Shown here piece by piece: positions 1-9,261 of a stretch of 64,000 nucleotides of DNA. Every line of letters begins with the position of its first letter. The first letter of the stretch is position 1. Source of the stretch: Pedobacter sp. KBW06 (GTDB lineage: Bacteria > Bacteroidota > Bacteroidia > Sphingobacteriales > Sphingobacteriaceae). A program made the position numbers and the translations under genes. The stretch is taken from contig NZ_QAJL01000001.1 in assembly GCF_003852525.1 (NCBI RefSeq), positions 730,983 to 794,982 on the forward strand, written 5' to 3'. The notes beneath the pieces are model-generated. The model did no database searches, was not told the DNA's origin, and saw only the letters and a list, made by a program, of their open reading frames with translations.

Positions 1-2811
1 AATATAAGTTAAACTCACCTGCTGTGGCAGGCCTTGTACACTTCCGTTTACAATCCCATAAGTAAAAGGGCTGCCCGATTGTGCGCTAAAGAACAGACTG
101 ATATTCGTTTTACCCGCTTTTTCCCATTGATGGTCGTAGCTGATGCTGGACACGATACGGTGACGGATGTCAAAGTTACTATAGCTCAGCGAAGGCTTGT
201 TCGGTACCAGAGCCTGATTCAGTTGCCAGTTGCTTTCCATCGAGTTACGCACCCCATTACTCAGGTCTTTAGACTGTCCGTAGGTATAGGAGGCACTGAC
301 ATTTAAACCCTTTGCAAATGTTTTGGCGATGGTAGCGCTAAGGCTGTAGCGATAACCTTCAGAGGTGTTGCTCAACAGGTAAGTATTGGAAAAACGGGGA
401 TCAACCGTACCACTGTAAACCGGTTGTTGTTTCTCCTTGTCATAGCCATAATACAAGGGGTTGTCTTTGGTGTTCAGCTGCTGGAACAATACATCTTTTA
501 AGCTTTTGGTATACATCCCTTCCAGCGTAAAACGCCAGTTGCTTTCTGTTTCATAATCAATTCCCAAACTGCCCCGCAATACCTTCGGCATGACAAAATC
601 ATTATCGATCAGGTCTACCTGGGTACGTCCGCTGCCCGGATCATTAATTACCGTTCCGTTTTGCCCGATAAAACCGGCAATTCCGTTCGGGTTTGGTTTT
701 ACCGGATCTGTTCCGGGTACGAAAGGCTGCTGATCGGCTTTCTGGTCAATAGCGCCAAAGTTGTTACCGGTATTGTAATAAGCATAGGCAAGCCAGGCAA
801 AAGGAATACGGCCGGTAAACATGCCCAGTCCACCCCTGAAAATAAGTTTCTGGTTAGCCAGGGCATCATACCTGAAACCCAAACGCGGCGACAACTGTAC
901 CTGATTTAAGAACTTATTCTGGATGCGGTTTAGCGGCGTATAGGTATAGGTATTTCCAAAATTCGGATCGGTCATGATGTTGCGCAGCTTATCGCTTAGC
1001 GCCGGCATGGTTGGCAGGTGGACAAAATCGGCCCTCAATCCGGGTGTGATGCTCAGCTGATCCGTAATACGGAATTCATCCTGCAGGTACAGACTGTACA
1101 TGTTCACCTTAAAATCTGCCGCGGGCTTATTCAGCAGCTCATTCCTGTCGTTATTCTGATAATTATAGCTCCCCCTTACCCGGTATGGATTGTTGTTCAC
1201 ATAATCTTCAATGCTCAGATAATCTACCCGGCCATTCCAGGCATTCACAAAACCATATTTAATATTGTACAGCTCATTGTGCGTACCTACTAATATTTTA
1301 TGACGCCCTTTGGTCCAGTTCAGATTGGCGGTGAATTCCCAGGTCTGCTGTTTCATGTTAAAGACACTGGCTTCCCGGTCTGTACCAAAATAAATGGTCG
1401 TTCCCGGTGTACGGCCCATAATCTGTACCTGGGGCAAAGTCGGATCAGCCAGGGGATCGCGACTGTCCTTCACATTTGTAAAACCAACGATCAGGTTGGC
1501 CGACAACTCATTATTGAACCGGCTTTTTAATTCGGCCACAGTGCTGCTCTGATTGTTTTCCTGCAAAAAAGCCATGCTGCTGAAACGGAAGTCCTGCTGG
1601 TCGCGGTCCATATGCGTGGCTTTGCTGAAAATGGTATTGTTCCTGATGGCCAGCTGATGCCTGTCGCTGATGTTCCAGTCCAGGCGGTTAAAGAACTTCT
1701 GTGATTTGCTCCAGGTGTTAAATACCCCTGCAGTACCCAGGTCTACCTGACTGCCGTAACGTGTTTTTGTGGCAGTTTCAATGGCCTGTGCATCTGTCAC
1801 GCTAAATATATGCCCGGTTTCGGTGATCCCTGCATACAATTGCGTCGGGTCTTGCCGACGGGTAATTTCCTCATTGCTAAAAAAGAAAAGTTTATTTTTT
1901 AGGATCGGGAAGCCTACGCGAAAGCCCGTCTGGTAATCGTAAAAGTCGCTGTTCATTTTGCCAAGACCACCTGCCCGGTCGCTGCCGGTAATGGCGGCAT
2001 TCCGGCCGAAGCCATATACAGAACCGCTGAAGGTATTGGTCCCTCCGCGGGTAACCGCATTTACAGATCCCCCAGTAAAATTCCCGATCTTAACGTCGAA
2101 GGGAGCAAGATAAACCTGCATATCCGCGATGGCATCAATAGAAATCGGGTTGGTCCGGGTACTGCTTCCGTTCATTCCGGATGTTCCGGTTTGTCCGCCC
2201 AATGAGGGACTAAAGCCAATGGCATCGTTATTTACCGCACCATCAATGGTGACGTTATTGTAGCGGAAGTTGGTCCCCCCAAAGCTGTTGTCCCGGCTCC
2301 CCTGAGGCGTGGAGCGGGTCAGATCGGTAATGGAGCGGGAGACCGTAGGCATATTACGGATTTGTTCGCCGGAAATGTTCTTCCCTGTTCCATAAGCATT
2401 GGCTGATGGTTTCCGGACACGGGCAGTAATGTTTACCTCGCTCATGGTTTGTGCGCTGTTGCTGAGTACAAATAGCAATTGCTGCGCTGTACCCAGGCGG
2501 AGATAGATGTCCTCCCGGGTATCCGTCTGCATGCCCACCATACTTGCACTTACCCGGTAAGGGCCACCGGTACGCATGTTGTTAATCGTAAAACGTCCAT
2601 CTTTATCTGTAGAAAGACTGTACCTGGTTCCTGATGGCGTATGTATCGCGATGATGGAAACACCAGGCAGTGCTTCAGTTCCGGTATCGGTAACCCTTCC
2701 CGTCAGTGCACCTGAAGTTTCCTGGGCAAGGCTGATAACTGGTGCGGAGAACAGCAGAAAAAATGCCATTATGATCCCCCACCAACGATATGAATTGTTG
2801 ATTTTTTTCAT
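1..2811 (-). CDS. Oar-like TonB-dependent receptor (3' end outside window)
   Basis: The frame opens at an ATG at 2809-2811 and stays open to the window edge, giving about 937 residues without a stop. A signal peptide of about 30 residues ends near SLAQ. A carboxypeptidase-regulatory-like domain follows (GRVTDTGTEALPGVS, residues about 39-53), then a plug domain with RSITDLTRSTP and YNNVTIDGA, then long beta-barrel sequence. The plug wording and the GGTNTFSGSVYGFGRN segment are typical of Oar-like TonB receptors and differ from SusC. It is the last visible gene of the fasciclin operon, starting 22 bp after the preceding stop. The substrate is unknown. Family call is confident; the C-terminus cannot be seen. 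Confidence 0.9.
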   Translation of the reverse strand, partial: MKKINNSYRWWGIIMAFFLLFSAPVISLAQETSGALTGRVTDTGTEALPGVSIIAIHTPSGTRYSLSTDKDGRFTINNMRTGGPYRVSASMVGMQTDTREDIYLRLGTAQQLLFVLSNSAQTMSEVNITARVRKPSANAYGTGKNISGEQIRNMPTVSRSITDLTRSTPQGSRDNSFGGTNFRYNNVTIDGAVNNDAIGFSPSLGGQTGTSGMNGSSTRTNPISIDAIADMQVYLAPFDVKIGNFTGGSVNAVTRGGTNTFSGSVYGFGRNAAITGSDRAGGLGKMNSDFYDYQTGFRVGFPILKNKLFFFSNEEITRRQDPTQLYAGITETGHIFSVTDAQAIETATKTRYGSQVDLGTAGVFNTWSKSQKFFNRLDWNISDRHQLAIRNNTIFSKATHMDRDQQDFRFSSMAFLQENNQSSTVAELKSRFNNELSANLIVGFTNVKDSRDPLADPTLPQVQIMGRTPGTTIYFGTDREASVFNMKQQTWEFTANLNWTKGRHKILVGTHNELYNIKYGFVNAWNGRVDYLSIEDYVNNNPYRVRGSYNYQNNDRNELLNKPAADFKVNMYSLYLQDEFRITDQLSITPGLRADFVHLPTMPALSDKLRNIMTDPNFGNTYTYTPLNRIQNKFLNQVQLSPRLGFRYDALANQKLIFRGGLGMFTGRIPFAWLAYAYYNTGNNFGAIDQKADQQPFVPGTDPVKPNPNGIAGFIGQNGTVINDPGSGRTQVDLIDNDFVMPKVLRGSLGIDYETESNWRFTLEGMYTKSLKDVLFQQLNTKDNPLYYGYDKEKQQPVYSGTVDPRFSNTYLLSNTSEGYRYSLSATIAKTFAKGLNVSASYTYGQSKDLSNGVRNSMESNWQLNQALVPNKPSLSYSNFDIRHRIVSSISYDHQWEKAGKTNISLFFSAQSGSPFTYGIVNGSVQGLPQQVSLTYI

Positions 2812-2833
2812 TGCTTTTCTTGAATATTTAGAA

Positions 2834-3823
2834 TTACTTTAACACCTCTCCTATCACATGGATGACACCGTTACCGGTCACGATATCCGTTTTTACAGGG
2901 GTAATGGCTGATGAATTTCCGGTTCCCTTCAGGGTTATTCCGGTAAAACTATTGGGCACATTATACTCGCCGAGTAAGTTAACGGTCAATACCTGATCAT
3001 TCAGCATCTGCGCTGCATAGCTCGTAGTCCCTGCAGGTGTAAGCAGGAAGTAATCCTGTGCAAACTTGCGCTCTTTGGCAATATGATAGCTTAACCAGGC
3101 TTTAAGGACCTCCGGACTGGCCTGTTCTATGGCTTCCAGATTGGCATAACCATAACGTTTGACAGCATCATTATTTGGTGCAAAAACCGTGTAACCGATA
3201 CTGCCGGTTAAAGTCTCGAGCAATCCGGAAAACTTCAAAGCCTGATAAAACAGGGTGACACTGGTATTGGCTGCCAGGCCTTCTTTCAGCGTGGCATGAA
3301 CATTAGGCACCAATACGCGGTCCAGGACTTGCATGGTTCCATTGTCAGCTTTGGTATCGGTCTGTAAAACACGTCCCCCGTTTATGGTGGTGATGGTATC
3401 CTGACCACGTTTTACACGGCTCCAGTAAACTTTTGTCCCCAGTAGCGTTTCCATTTCCTGGTTCATTTTCAATGGCTTGCCGGAGAAAGAAAATTCAGCT
3501 TTGAGCACATGGTAACGGTTTTCTTCAGCGAGTTTAGCTACGGGTTCATCAAACACTGCTGCCGGATTATAATACAGGGCTTTATAGGCGGCATCCGAAG
3601 GAGCCAGTAAAGTATAAGGGCCAGGCTGACGAAGCGTTTCGTCTACTCCGCTTCTATACAGCGAAGTCGCCAGATAAGTGAGGCCAAAGTTATCCCTCAC
3701 TACATCTGTCAATGTATTTTTCTTCTGGTTTTGCGAGGTTTCCCCATCCTCCTTCTTGCAGGAAAACAAGGCGAGCGACAACAGGGTGCAAAACAGGTAT
3801 TTATCTAATTTCATAACCTTCAT
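2834..3823 (-). CDS. Fasciclin (FAS1) domain lipoprotein 1
   Basis: I place the start at the ATG at 3821-3823, 7 bp after the upstream stop. An ATG at 3814 is equally possible; the longer frame to 3868 would overlap the upstream gene. The N-terminus is a lipoprotein signal with the lipobox LALFSCKK. Two FAS1 domains follow, marked by YTLLAPSDAAY and YTVFAPNNDAVK, each ending in the usual hydrophobic VLDRVLVPN / IHVIGEVLK segment. FAS1 domains act in cell-surface adhesion and carbohydrate or protein contact. This is the third of three fasciclin genes in a row, between two TonB receptors, so a surface-exposed role coupled to outer-membrane transport is inferred. Confidence 0.88.
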   Translation of the reverse strand: MKVMKLDKYLFCTLLSLALFSCKKEDGETSQNQKKNTLTDVVRDNFGLTYLATSLYRSGVDETLRQPGPYTLLAPSDAAYKALYYNPAAVFDEPVAKLAEENRYHVLKAEFSFSGKPLKMNQEMETLLGTKVYWSRVKRGQDTITTINGGRVLQTDTKADNGTMQVLDRVLVPNVHATLKEGLAANTSVTLFYQALKFSGLLETLTGSIGYTVFAPNNDAVKRYGYANLEAIEQASPEVLKAWLSYHIAKERKFAQDYFLLTPAGTTSYAAQMLNDQVLTVNLLGEYNVPNSFTGITLKGTGNSSAITPVKTDIVTGNGVIHVIGEVLK

Positions 3824-3830
3824 TTTTTGT

Positions 3831-5159
3831 TTATTTCTTGTGCCACATGGTAAAATCTTTGGGAACAAAGATCCGGTCTACGGCATGGACCGGCCCCTGG
3901 ATCGTGTTGATGTTTTCTTCGACTACAGTTGCCGGCTGAGGAGTCGCCTCAATATGCCTTACCGCTAACTGATGGTTTGCCAGCCGGTTAAAGCGGTAAG
4001 GCAGATAAGCACTGACCCATTCACCTCCATTTGTTGTTCCATAAGCGATTGGATAATTTGCCAGTATCTTATCATCCAGCATATGTCCATAAAACGTTAA
4101 ATCGTTGATGTCTCTTTTCTTCTGCACAGAGAGACCAACCACTGTATAATCGTCATTAGCGATCACCTGATTGAAGGTCATCCCTGTGTGCTGGTACCTG
4201 AGTAAGCTGTCTATGGGGGTAAGTTCTTTATCGCCAAAATAAGCAGGTTGTGGGATGCGGCGATGTAAGGCCCTCAGATCCGCTTCATTCTGGATCCCCA
4301 TTTGCCGGAAAGCCTCATTGGTTGGTGCAAACAGTGTAAAACGGATCACATGACGGGGAAACTCAGGGGTTTCAAAAATAGAACCTTCATAATAAAAGTT
4401 AAAGTCAACTAAAAAGTTCAATGGTGGCTCATAAATGGGATACATGTTCATGATCATGTCTTCCTGATAACCTTCATTGCTGATTTCCATCGCTTTTAAA
4501 TACAGGCTGAACCGGCCGTCTTCCCGCAGCACATCAATCATCTGTTTTTCGGGCTTTTTCAGCACCTGATCTATAAAAAGTGCTGTTCCCTGTGCAACAG
4601 CAGCTTCTTTATTTATTTTCAGCCCGATGCCATTGTCCAGTAACTGACCTTCTTTAATGGTCAGGGAATGCCGGTATTCATAAGGAATAGTTCCCAGTAC
4701 GGCTGCTCCTCTTTTTATGCCTTCCCTGAATGTAGGATGTTTCAGTAAAGAAGGGGTGATTAAGTCCGTTTGTGCTGCCTTTAACTGTTCTATACTGATA
4801 CTGCTGCCGACGATATGATAGCGCAGAAAGTCTTGTAAAACATTTTTAGGGGCAGAGCCGATTTTAGCATTGCTCCATCCTGCTTCCTCCAAGGCTTTGT
4901 TGGAAGGAATGAAAAAGGTCAGTTTAGACTGTGTCCGTTCCACAGCTAAAAGCTTGTCCATTTCTGCTTTTTCCCAGGCCGACCTGAACAGGCTGTATTC
5001 CGCGTCGAATAAAGTCGTCAATGCCGGATAAACGGGCGCTGCAATGGGCTCCCCCATTGGGTCAGGCATAAATTCGTTTTTTCTGCAGGCCGAGATGATC
5101 AACAGCAGCAGCAATGCCATTGCCGTTAATTTAGTATATGAAAAGATTTTCATGATCAA
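3831..5159 (-). CDS. Fasciclin (FAS1) domain lipoprotein 2
   Basis: A 442-residue lipoprotein with the lipobox LIISACRK near residue 25. Two FAS1 domains are recognisable from LTFFIPSNKALEEAG (about residues 80-95) and FTLFAPTNEAFRQMG (about 275-290). The second domain carries longer inserts than usual, which accounts for the length. It sits 14 bp downstream of fasciclin gene 3 and 7 bp upstream of fasciclin gene 1, so the three are almost certainly cotranscribed. Its distance from its neighbours in sequence suggests old, not recent, duplication. Specific ligand unknown. Confidence 0.87.
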   Translation of the reverse strand: MIMKIFSYTKLTAMALLLLLIISACRKNEFMPDPMGEPIAAPVYPALTTLFDAEYSLFRSAWEKAEMDKLLAVERTQSKLTFFIPSNKALEEAGWSNAKIGSAPKNVLQDFLRYHIVGSSISIEQLKAAQTDLITPSLLKHPTFREGIKRGAAVLGTIPYEYRHSLTIKEGQLLDNGIGLKINKEAAVAQGTALFIDQVLKKPEKQMIDVLREDGRFSLYLKAMEISNEGYQEDMIMNMYPIYEPPLNFLVDFNFYYEGSIFETPEFPRHVIRFTLFAPTNEAFRQMGIQNEADLRALHRRIPQPAYFGDKELTPIDSLLRYQHTGMTFNQVIANDDYTVVGLSVQKKRDINDLTFYGHMLDDKILANYPIAYGTTNGGEWVSAYLPYRFNRLANHQLAVRHIEATPQPATVVEENINTIQGPVHAVDRIFVPKDFTMWHKK

Positions 5160-5173
5160 TTTATTTTTGTTCC

Positions 5174-6262
5174 TTAATTGATTTTCGCTTCTGAGGGTAA
5201 TACCAGCAGATCTGTAATGCCATGTATGATCCCGTTATCCGCCTTATAATCTGTACGGTATCCGGGTTGTAAATTGGTTTTGCGCAGTGGCCTGTTTCCG
5301 TTGACCAGCCGCTTCTCCACAATAAATGGTTCCATCTCCGGATTGCTGGCAATCGCGAAATAATAGTCCTCATCCCCCACAACAGGTACACGGTAAAAGG
5401 GGCCTGCATAATATCCCGAACCTGCCTGTTTTCCATAGATAATCATATCGGAAATGAAAAAATGGTTGTACAGCAGGTATACCCGGGATAAGCGTTTATG
5501 GTAACTGGCAGGATCGAGGTTTTCCAGCTGCTGCTTTGTGATCCCGGCCTTTTCAAAAGCCTGGTTATCCGGTGCAAAAACAGTGGTGAAATCCGGCCTG
5601 GCCAGACGGTCCCAGTCGCCGGTACGTTTAAGGAGGGTAACAAACATACTGTACTCCTTTCTGCCGGATAAAACATTCTGCAGATTGGGCTGATATTTCA
5701 ATACTTTATCGATCAGGTGCAGCACACCATTGGCCAGCACCGTGTTCTGGGTGACCTTTGGCGCCAAAGCGCCATTCACATACAGGTCTGCGAGGACGTT
5801 ACAGTTTGCACAGGCTTTTTCGTACTTGTACCCCACAAACAACTCCTTCCCCGCTAAATTAACGTACTTATTGTCTATGGTATTTACCGGAACATCATTG
5901 CGGTAAAGTACACGGGGCAAAATATGGTATTGCAGCATCATGCGCAGGCTATCCTGGTTCATGGTTGCAAAATCACCTGCCCGTACAATCCCCAGATCGT
6001 TGAAAGCCTTATTACTGGGTGCAAATAAGGTATAAGGACCTTCTTTACTCAGTAACTCCAGCAGGTTGACCTGTTTTAAAGCCGCATACAATAAAGTGAA
6101 GTTATAGTTGTTCTTTACAAAATCCGCTGCATTACTGTAATTATCGCTTTCTTTATAGACCTGAAGCTCATCGTGCTTACAGGCGCTGAAAAATAAAAGA
6201 AAAAAAGCGAACAGGTAAAACATCATTTTTTTACCATTCATATCTGATAGCTTATCGTTCAT
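5174..6262 (-). CDS. Fasciclin (FAS1) domain lipoprotein 3
   Basis: A 362-residue protein starting MNDKLSDMNG with a lipoprotein signal whose lipobox is FFSACKH. The first FAS1 domain contains YTLFAPSNKAFNDLG and the second FTTVFAPDNQAFEKAG. A Cys-x-x-Cys pair (ACANCN) lies inside the first domain and is unusual for FAS1. The start is 2 bp after the stop of the preceding lipoprotein gene, indicating translational coupling. It is the first of the three fasciclin genes in transcriptional order. Confidence 0.88.
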   Translation of the reverse strand: MNDKLSDMNGKKMMFYLFAFFLLFFSACKHDELQVYKESDNYSNAADFVKNNYNFTLLYAALKQVNLLELLSKEGPYTLFAPSNKAFNDLGIVRAGDFATMNQDSLRMMLQYHILPRVLYRNDVPVNTIDNKYVNLAGKELFVGYKYEKACANCNVLADLYVNGALAPKVTQNTVLANGVLHLIDKVLKYQPNLQNVLSGRKEYSMFVTLLKRTGDWDRLARPDFTTVFAPDNQAFEKAGITKQQLENLDPASYHKRLSRVYLLYNHFFISDMIIYGKQAGSGYYAGPFYRVPVVGDEDYYFAIASNPEMEPFIVEKRLVNGNRPLRKTNLQPGYRTDYKADNGIIHGITDLLVLPSEAKIN

Positions 6263-6264
6263 AA

Positions 6265-7494
6265 TTAATAAATAGGTTGTGGATATTTGCGCTGTACAGT
6301 GGTCAGGAAAACGTTTCCATTCACAATTTCTATACTGTTCACCACACCAAAAGTCCTGGGGTTATAGATCCCTGAATGCGTACTTATGGTTAGTCCCGGA
6401 AAGGCTGCATTCAGATAATAATTCGGATTATATTGTACATGGTCCATCCGCAGGTAGGCGTACCTTCCCTTTAACGATTCAACAGATGCACCCGCCCCTC
6501 CATCAGGTGGTTCCGCATAGGTCATGGAAGTTGCCGGATCTATTGGCGGGACACAGAACTGTAAAAACTGCCAGGTATCAGAATAAACCTCTTTATTCGA
6601 TTTTAAGAAAATAGGGAAACCATAATAAGGCGTCACCTTTGGATCATGCAGGGTTCTGAAAACCGTTCCTGCAAACTGAAAACTAAAGGCAGGGATCCTT
6701 GCATGTTTGGGATTTCCCCGGAAATCCACTCCATCGGTCCTGATATGGGTCATAAATACATTCATGGTATCCCGGATGCCAAACCTGAACATACTACTTG
6801 TAGCAGGTACAGGCAGCTTCAGTTCCGGAGCAGCGCTCATAAAACCATCTGCACTCAGGTTATAAAAATTAACATAACTCAGCGTATCTGAAAAGGCTTG
6901 TTTATGGAAGGTTTCCTGACGGACATAAAGCCCGTTTTTCTTGGTCTTAAAGTCTTTTTGTAAAACATGCAGGGTATATACTTCCCGGACAGAAAGGTTG
7001 ATCACCGTATCCAGAAATACCTTACGCTGCTGCTCGTCCGGAAGCTTTGCAAATGGAACATTGCTGATCGGGCGCGACATGAACAAAAAACGGCGCTTAC
7101 CTGATTTGACCTGTGCCCAGTTGGTGAGGTCAAAGCCATTCAGAATGGGTGCTGTAGGTACGAGTTCCTTTCCCGGATATTCAGGATTAAATTTAGAGGT
7201 GCTCAATCCTGCATGTGCTGCATTGGGCGCAGCATAAATGCCCCGCTTATCCAGAAAATCACTCACGACCAGGCCACCTGAAGGCTTTCCTGTAGCGTCA
7301 AATTCAGGATCAATAAACATACAAAAGAAAGGCTGCAGCTCTTCTTTATTGTCTAAGGTAAGGGTATAGGTGAGGTTATTGAATACGCGGATGTAGGCAG
7401 GATCTTCTACTACACGGTAATCTGTCTTTTTACAGGAAGACAGGTAAATGGCAGTACAAATAACTGACAAAAGGATTAAAATCTTATTCTTCAT
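6265..7494 (-). CDS. Unrecognised lipoprotein of the fasciclin operon
   Basis: The frame is open from 7581, but that would overlap the upstream gene. The ATG at 7492-7494 gives MKNKILILLSV and a clean lipobox (IYLSSCKK), 10 bp after the upstream stop. The mature protein is about 390 residues with no transmembrane segment and mixed beta character. I do not recognise a domain. By position it is an outer-membrane-associated surface lipoprotein working with the TonB receptor and fasciclins; a SusD-substitute role is possible but the sequence shows no SusD or TPR pattern. Confidence 0.75.
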   Translation of the reverse strand: MKNKILILLSVICTAIYLSSCKKTDYRVVEDPAYIRVFNNLTYTLTLDNKEELQPFFCMFIDPEFDATGKPSGGLVVSDFLDKRGIYAAPNAAHAGLSTSKFNPEYPGKELVPTAPILNGFDLTNWAQVKSGKRRFLFMSRPISNVPFAKLPDEQQRKVFLDTVINLSVREVYTLHVLQKDFKTKKNGLYVRQETFHKQAFSDTLSYVNFYNLSADGFMSAAPELKLPVPATSSMFRFGIRDTMNVFMTHIRTDGVDFRGNPKHARIPAFSFQFAGTVFRTLHDPKVTPYYGFPIFLKSNKEVYSDTWQFLQFCVPPIDPATSMTYAEPPDGGAGASVESLKGRYAYLRMDHVQYNPNYYLNAAFPGLTISTHSGIYNPRTFGVVNSIEIVNGNVFLTTVQRKYPQPIY

Positions 7495-7504
7495 CGCTTT
7501 AATT

Positions 7505-9259
7505 CTATTTAGTGTGTTTAATGACCATAAATCTTGCTTTTTCCGCAGCACTGTTCTTATCCGGATCTCCGATAACTGCAATAGAATAGACGCCGGGCTC
7601 GTGCGCAGGAACTTTGCGTCCTACAGCCGTATACAGGCTCTTGTTTGCTACGAGAGTTTCACTGGACAGGGGTGTGATTTGTTTCAGCCAGTCTCCCGGA
7701 ACACGTGCCGGAGCAGAGCTGTAGGCCATAAACTGATAGTTTCCACCTGAGACAGAAGTACTATACAACAGCGATGCATAGGGTTCATCCGTTTTGAGTA
7801 TGCCCTGCTGTACATTCACCCCAGTCCCATTGGCTAAATTCTTTGCATAAGGTATTCCATCTCCATTGGTAAAAGTGACATAAGGCAGCTGGTTGCTGAA
7901 ATTTAAAAACCTGAAGTTGAAATAATACTCAGACTGGTACCTGTCTATCGTACTGTTTGTGCCATCCTTTCCGTTGCCGGTATAACCGGTACCGGCAAGA
8001 TTATTGGCCACGAGCAAGGTTTTGAGCTGTTTGTCCTGATCAGCATATACCCAGAAAGTATAATTCTGACCTCCTACAAGTTCTACTTCTTTTGAAAACA
8101 GCGTTTGCCCGGTCTTGGATAACACTTCCAGTACCTGCTTTCCGGCAACCACGCGTTTATATTCTGAAGCAGTACCATAAGCAGTGACAGCGGTAGACTG
8201 CCCCTTTACATTCAGGACCAGATCCTGATTCATTACGGTATTGGCCAGTTGCAGCTGTGTATAGCTGATGTTCTGAGGCTCGCTCACATCTGAGATGATA
8301 CGGAAAGCATTCTGTATGGTACGGATGTCATCATTACCTGTAGTCCAGGTAAAATCTGCCGGGTGAATCACAATGGTGTACACGCCGCCAGGTTGAAAAG
8401 TACGCATGGGTGCATAAGTAAGCCCTGAACTTACGTTCGAAAAACCAGGCCCGCTCATTTCCATGGTAGAATTAGCCCTGTTGATGTGGTTATAATAAGC
8501 ATGACCTGTGGCAGGCACCTGCCGGCCATCCTCGGTCAGTACTTTAAACTGATAGGTACCATAAGGTATTTCTACATATTCAGACCAGGTATTGCTTGCA
8601 ATTCCTGAGGTTGCTGCGCTAACCGGCGTTCCATCTGCATAAGCAAGCTTCAGTTTTGTGGCCAGGTCTTCCATCGTATAGGTCGGTGCAATTTTCCTGG
8701 ACAGGTTTAAGATGCGGATCTTAAAATGGTCCGGTTTTACCGGGCTCGTGATGCTCCGGGGTACTTCCAGTAATTTGGTCGGGTCCTGTACGAGTGCCTC
8801 GTGATTGATCAGCAGGTAATAATCTTTCGGCTGTTCATAGCTTTCTTTTAGACTGAACTCCACTTCATGAGAGGGAATGATATTCGTAATGGTGGATATG
8901 AAAGTCGTTTTCAGGTCTGCCTTACCATCTTTCTGAAACAGGTGCTGAGGAATGTACCAGGTCTGCCCCAGGAAACCATTTTTTGGAAAATAATGTGTTC
9001 CCGGAGGGGTCAGTTGCTCTGGCGGAATATATCCTGAACGCTGCGGAGCCACAAAGAAATTCGTTAAACTATCTCCGTTAACAATCAGTTGGTTGTTTTT
9101 GGATAAATTGACCAAACGTACATTGGATGGCTTTTCTGCATCCTGATTGCGACGATAGTCGTAAGTATAATCCACATTGGCCTTTTTGCATGCTGAGGCC
9201 AGCAAAACAGTAAAAATAAAAAGCAGAAAACTGCGGATGGGTATGATGCTGTATTTCAT
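7505..9259 (-). CDS. Lipoprotein with repeated DUF4397-like beta domains
   Basis: A 584-residue lipoprotein (lipobox LLASACKK). Four stretches repeat the same opening: NVRLVNLSKN near residue 43, IRILNLSRK near 180, LQLANT near 335 and FRFLNFSNQ near 450. Each is followed by beta-rich sequence with phrases such as YGTYQFKVL and GQNYTFWVYA. This resembles DUF4397 domains common in Bacteroidota surface lipoproteins, but no profile search was possible. It starts 2 bp after the TonB receptor stop, the position that SusD occupies in a Sus locus, so it is a candidate receptor partner. Confidence 0.75.
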   Translation of the reverse strand: MKYSIIPIRSFLLFIFTVLLASACKKANVDYTYDYRRNQDAEKPSNVRLVNLSKNNQLIVNGDSLTNFFVAPQRSGYIPPEQLTPPGTHYFPKNGFLGQTWYIPQHLFQKDGKADLKTTFISTITNIIPSHEVEFSLKESYEQPKDYYLLINHEALVQDPTKLLEVPRSITSPVKPDHFKIRILNLSRKIAPTYTMEDLATKLKLAYADGTPVSAATSGIASNTWSEYVEIPYGTYQFKVLTEDGRQVPATGHAYYNHINRANSTMEMSGPGFSNVSSGLTYAPMRTFQPGGVYTIVIHPADFTWTTGNDDIRTIQNAFRIISDVSEPQNISYTQLQLANTVMNQDLVLNVKGQSTAVTAYGTASEYKRVVAGKQVLEVLSKTGQTLFSKEVELVGGQNYTFWVYADQDKQLKTLLVANNLAGTGYTGNGKDGTNSTIDRYQSEYYFNFRFLNFSNQLPYVTFTNGDGIPYAKNLANGTGVNVQQGILKTDEPYASLLYSTSVSGGNYQFMAYSSAPARVPGDWLKQITPLSSETLVANKSLYTAVGRKVPAHEPGVYSIAVIGDPDKNSAAEKARFMVIKHTK

Positions 9260-9261
9260 GA

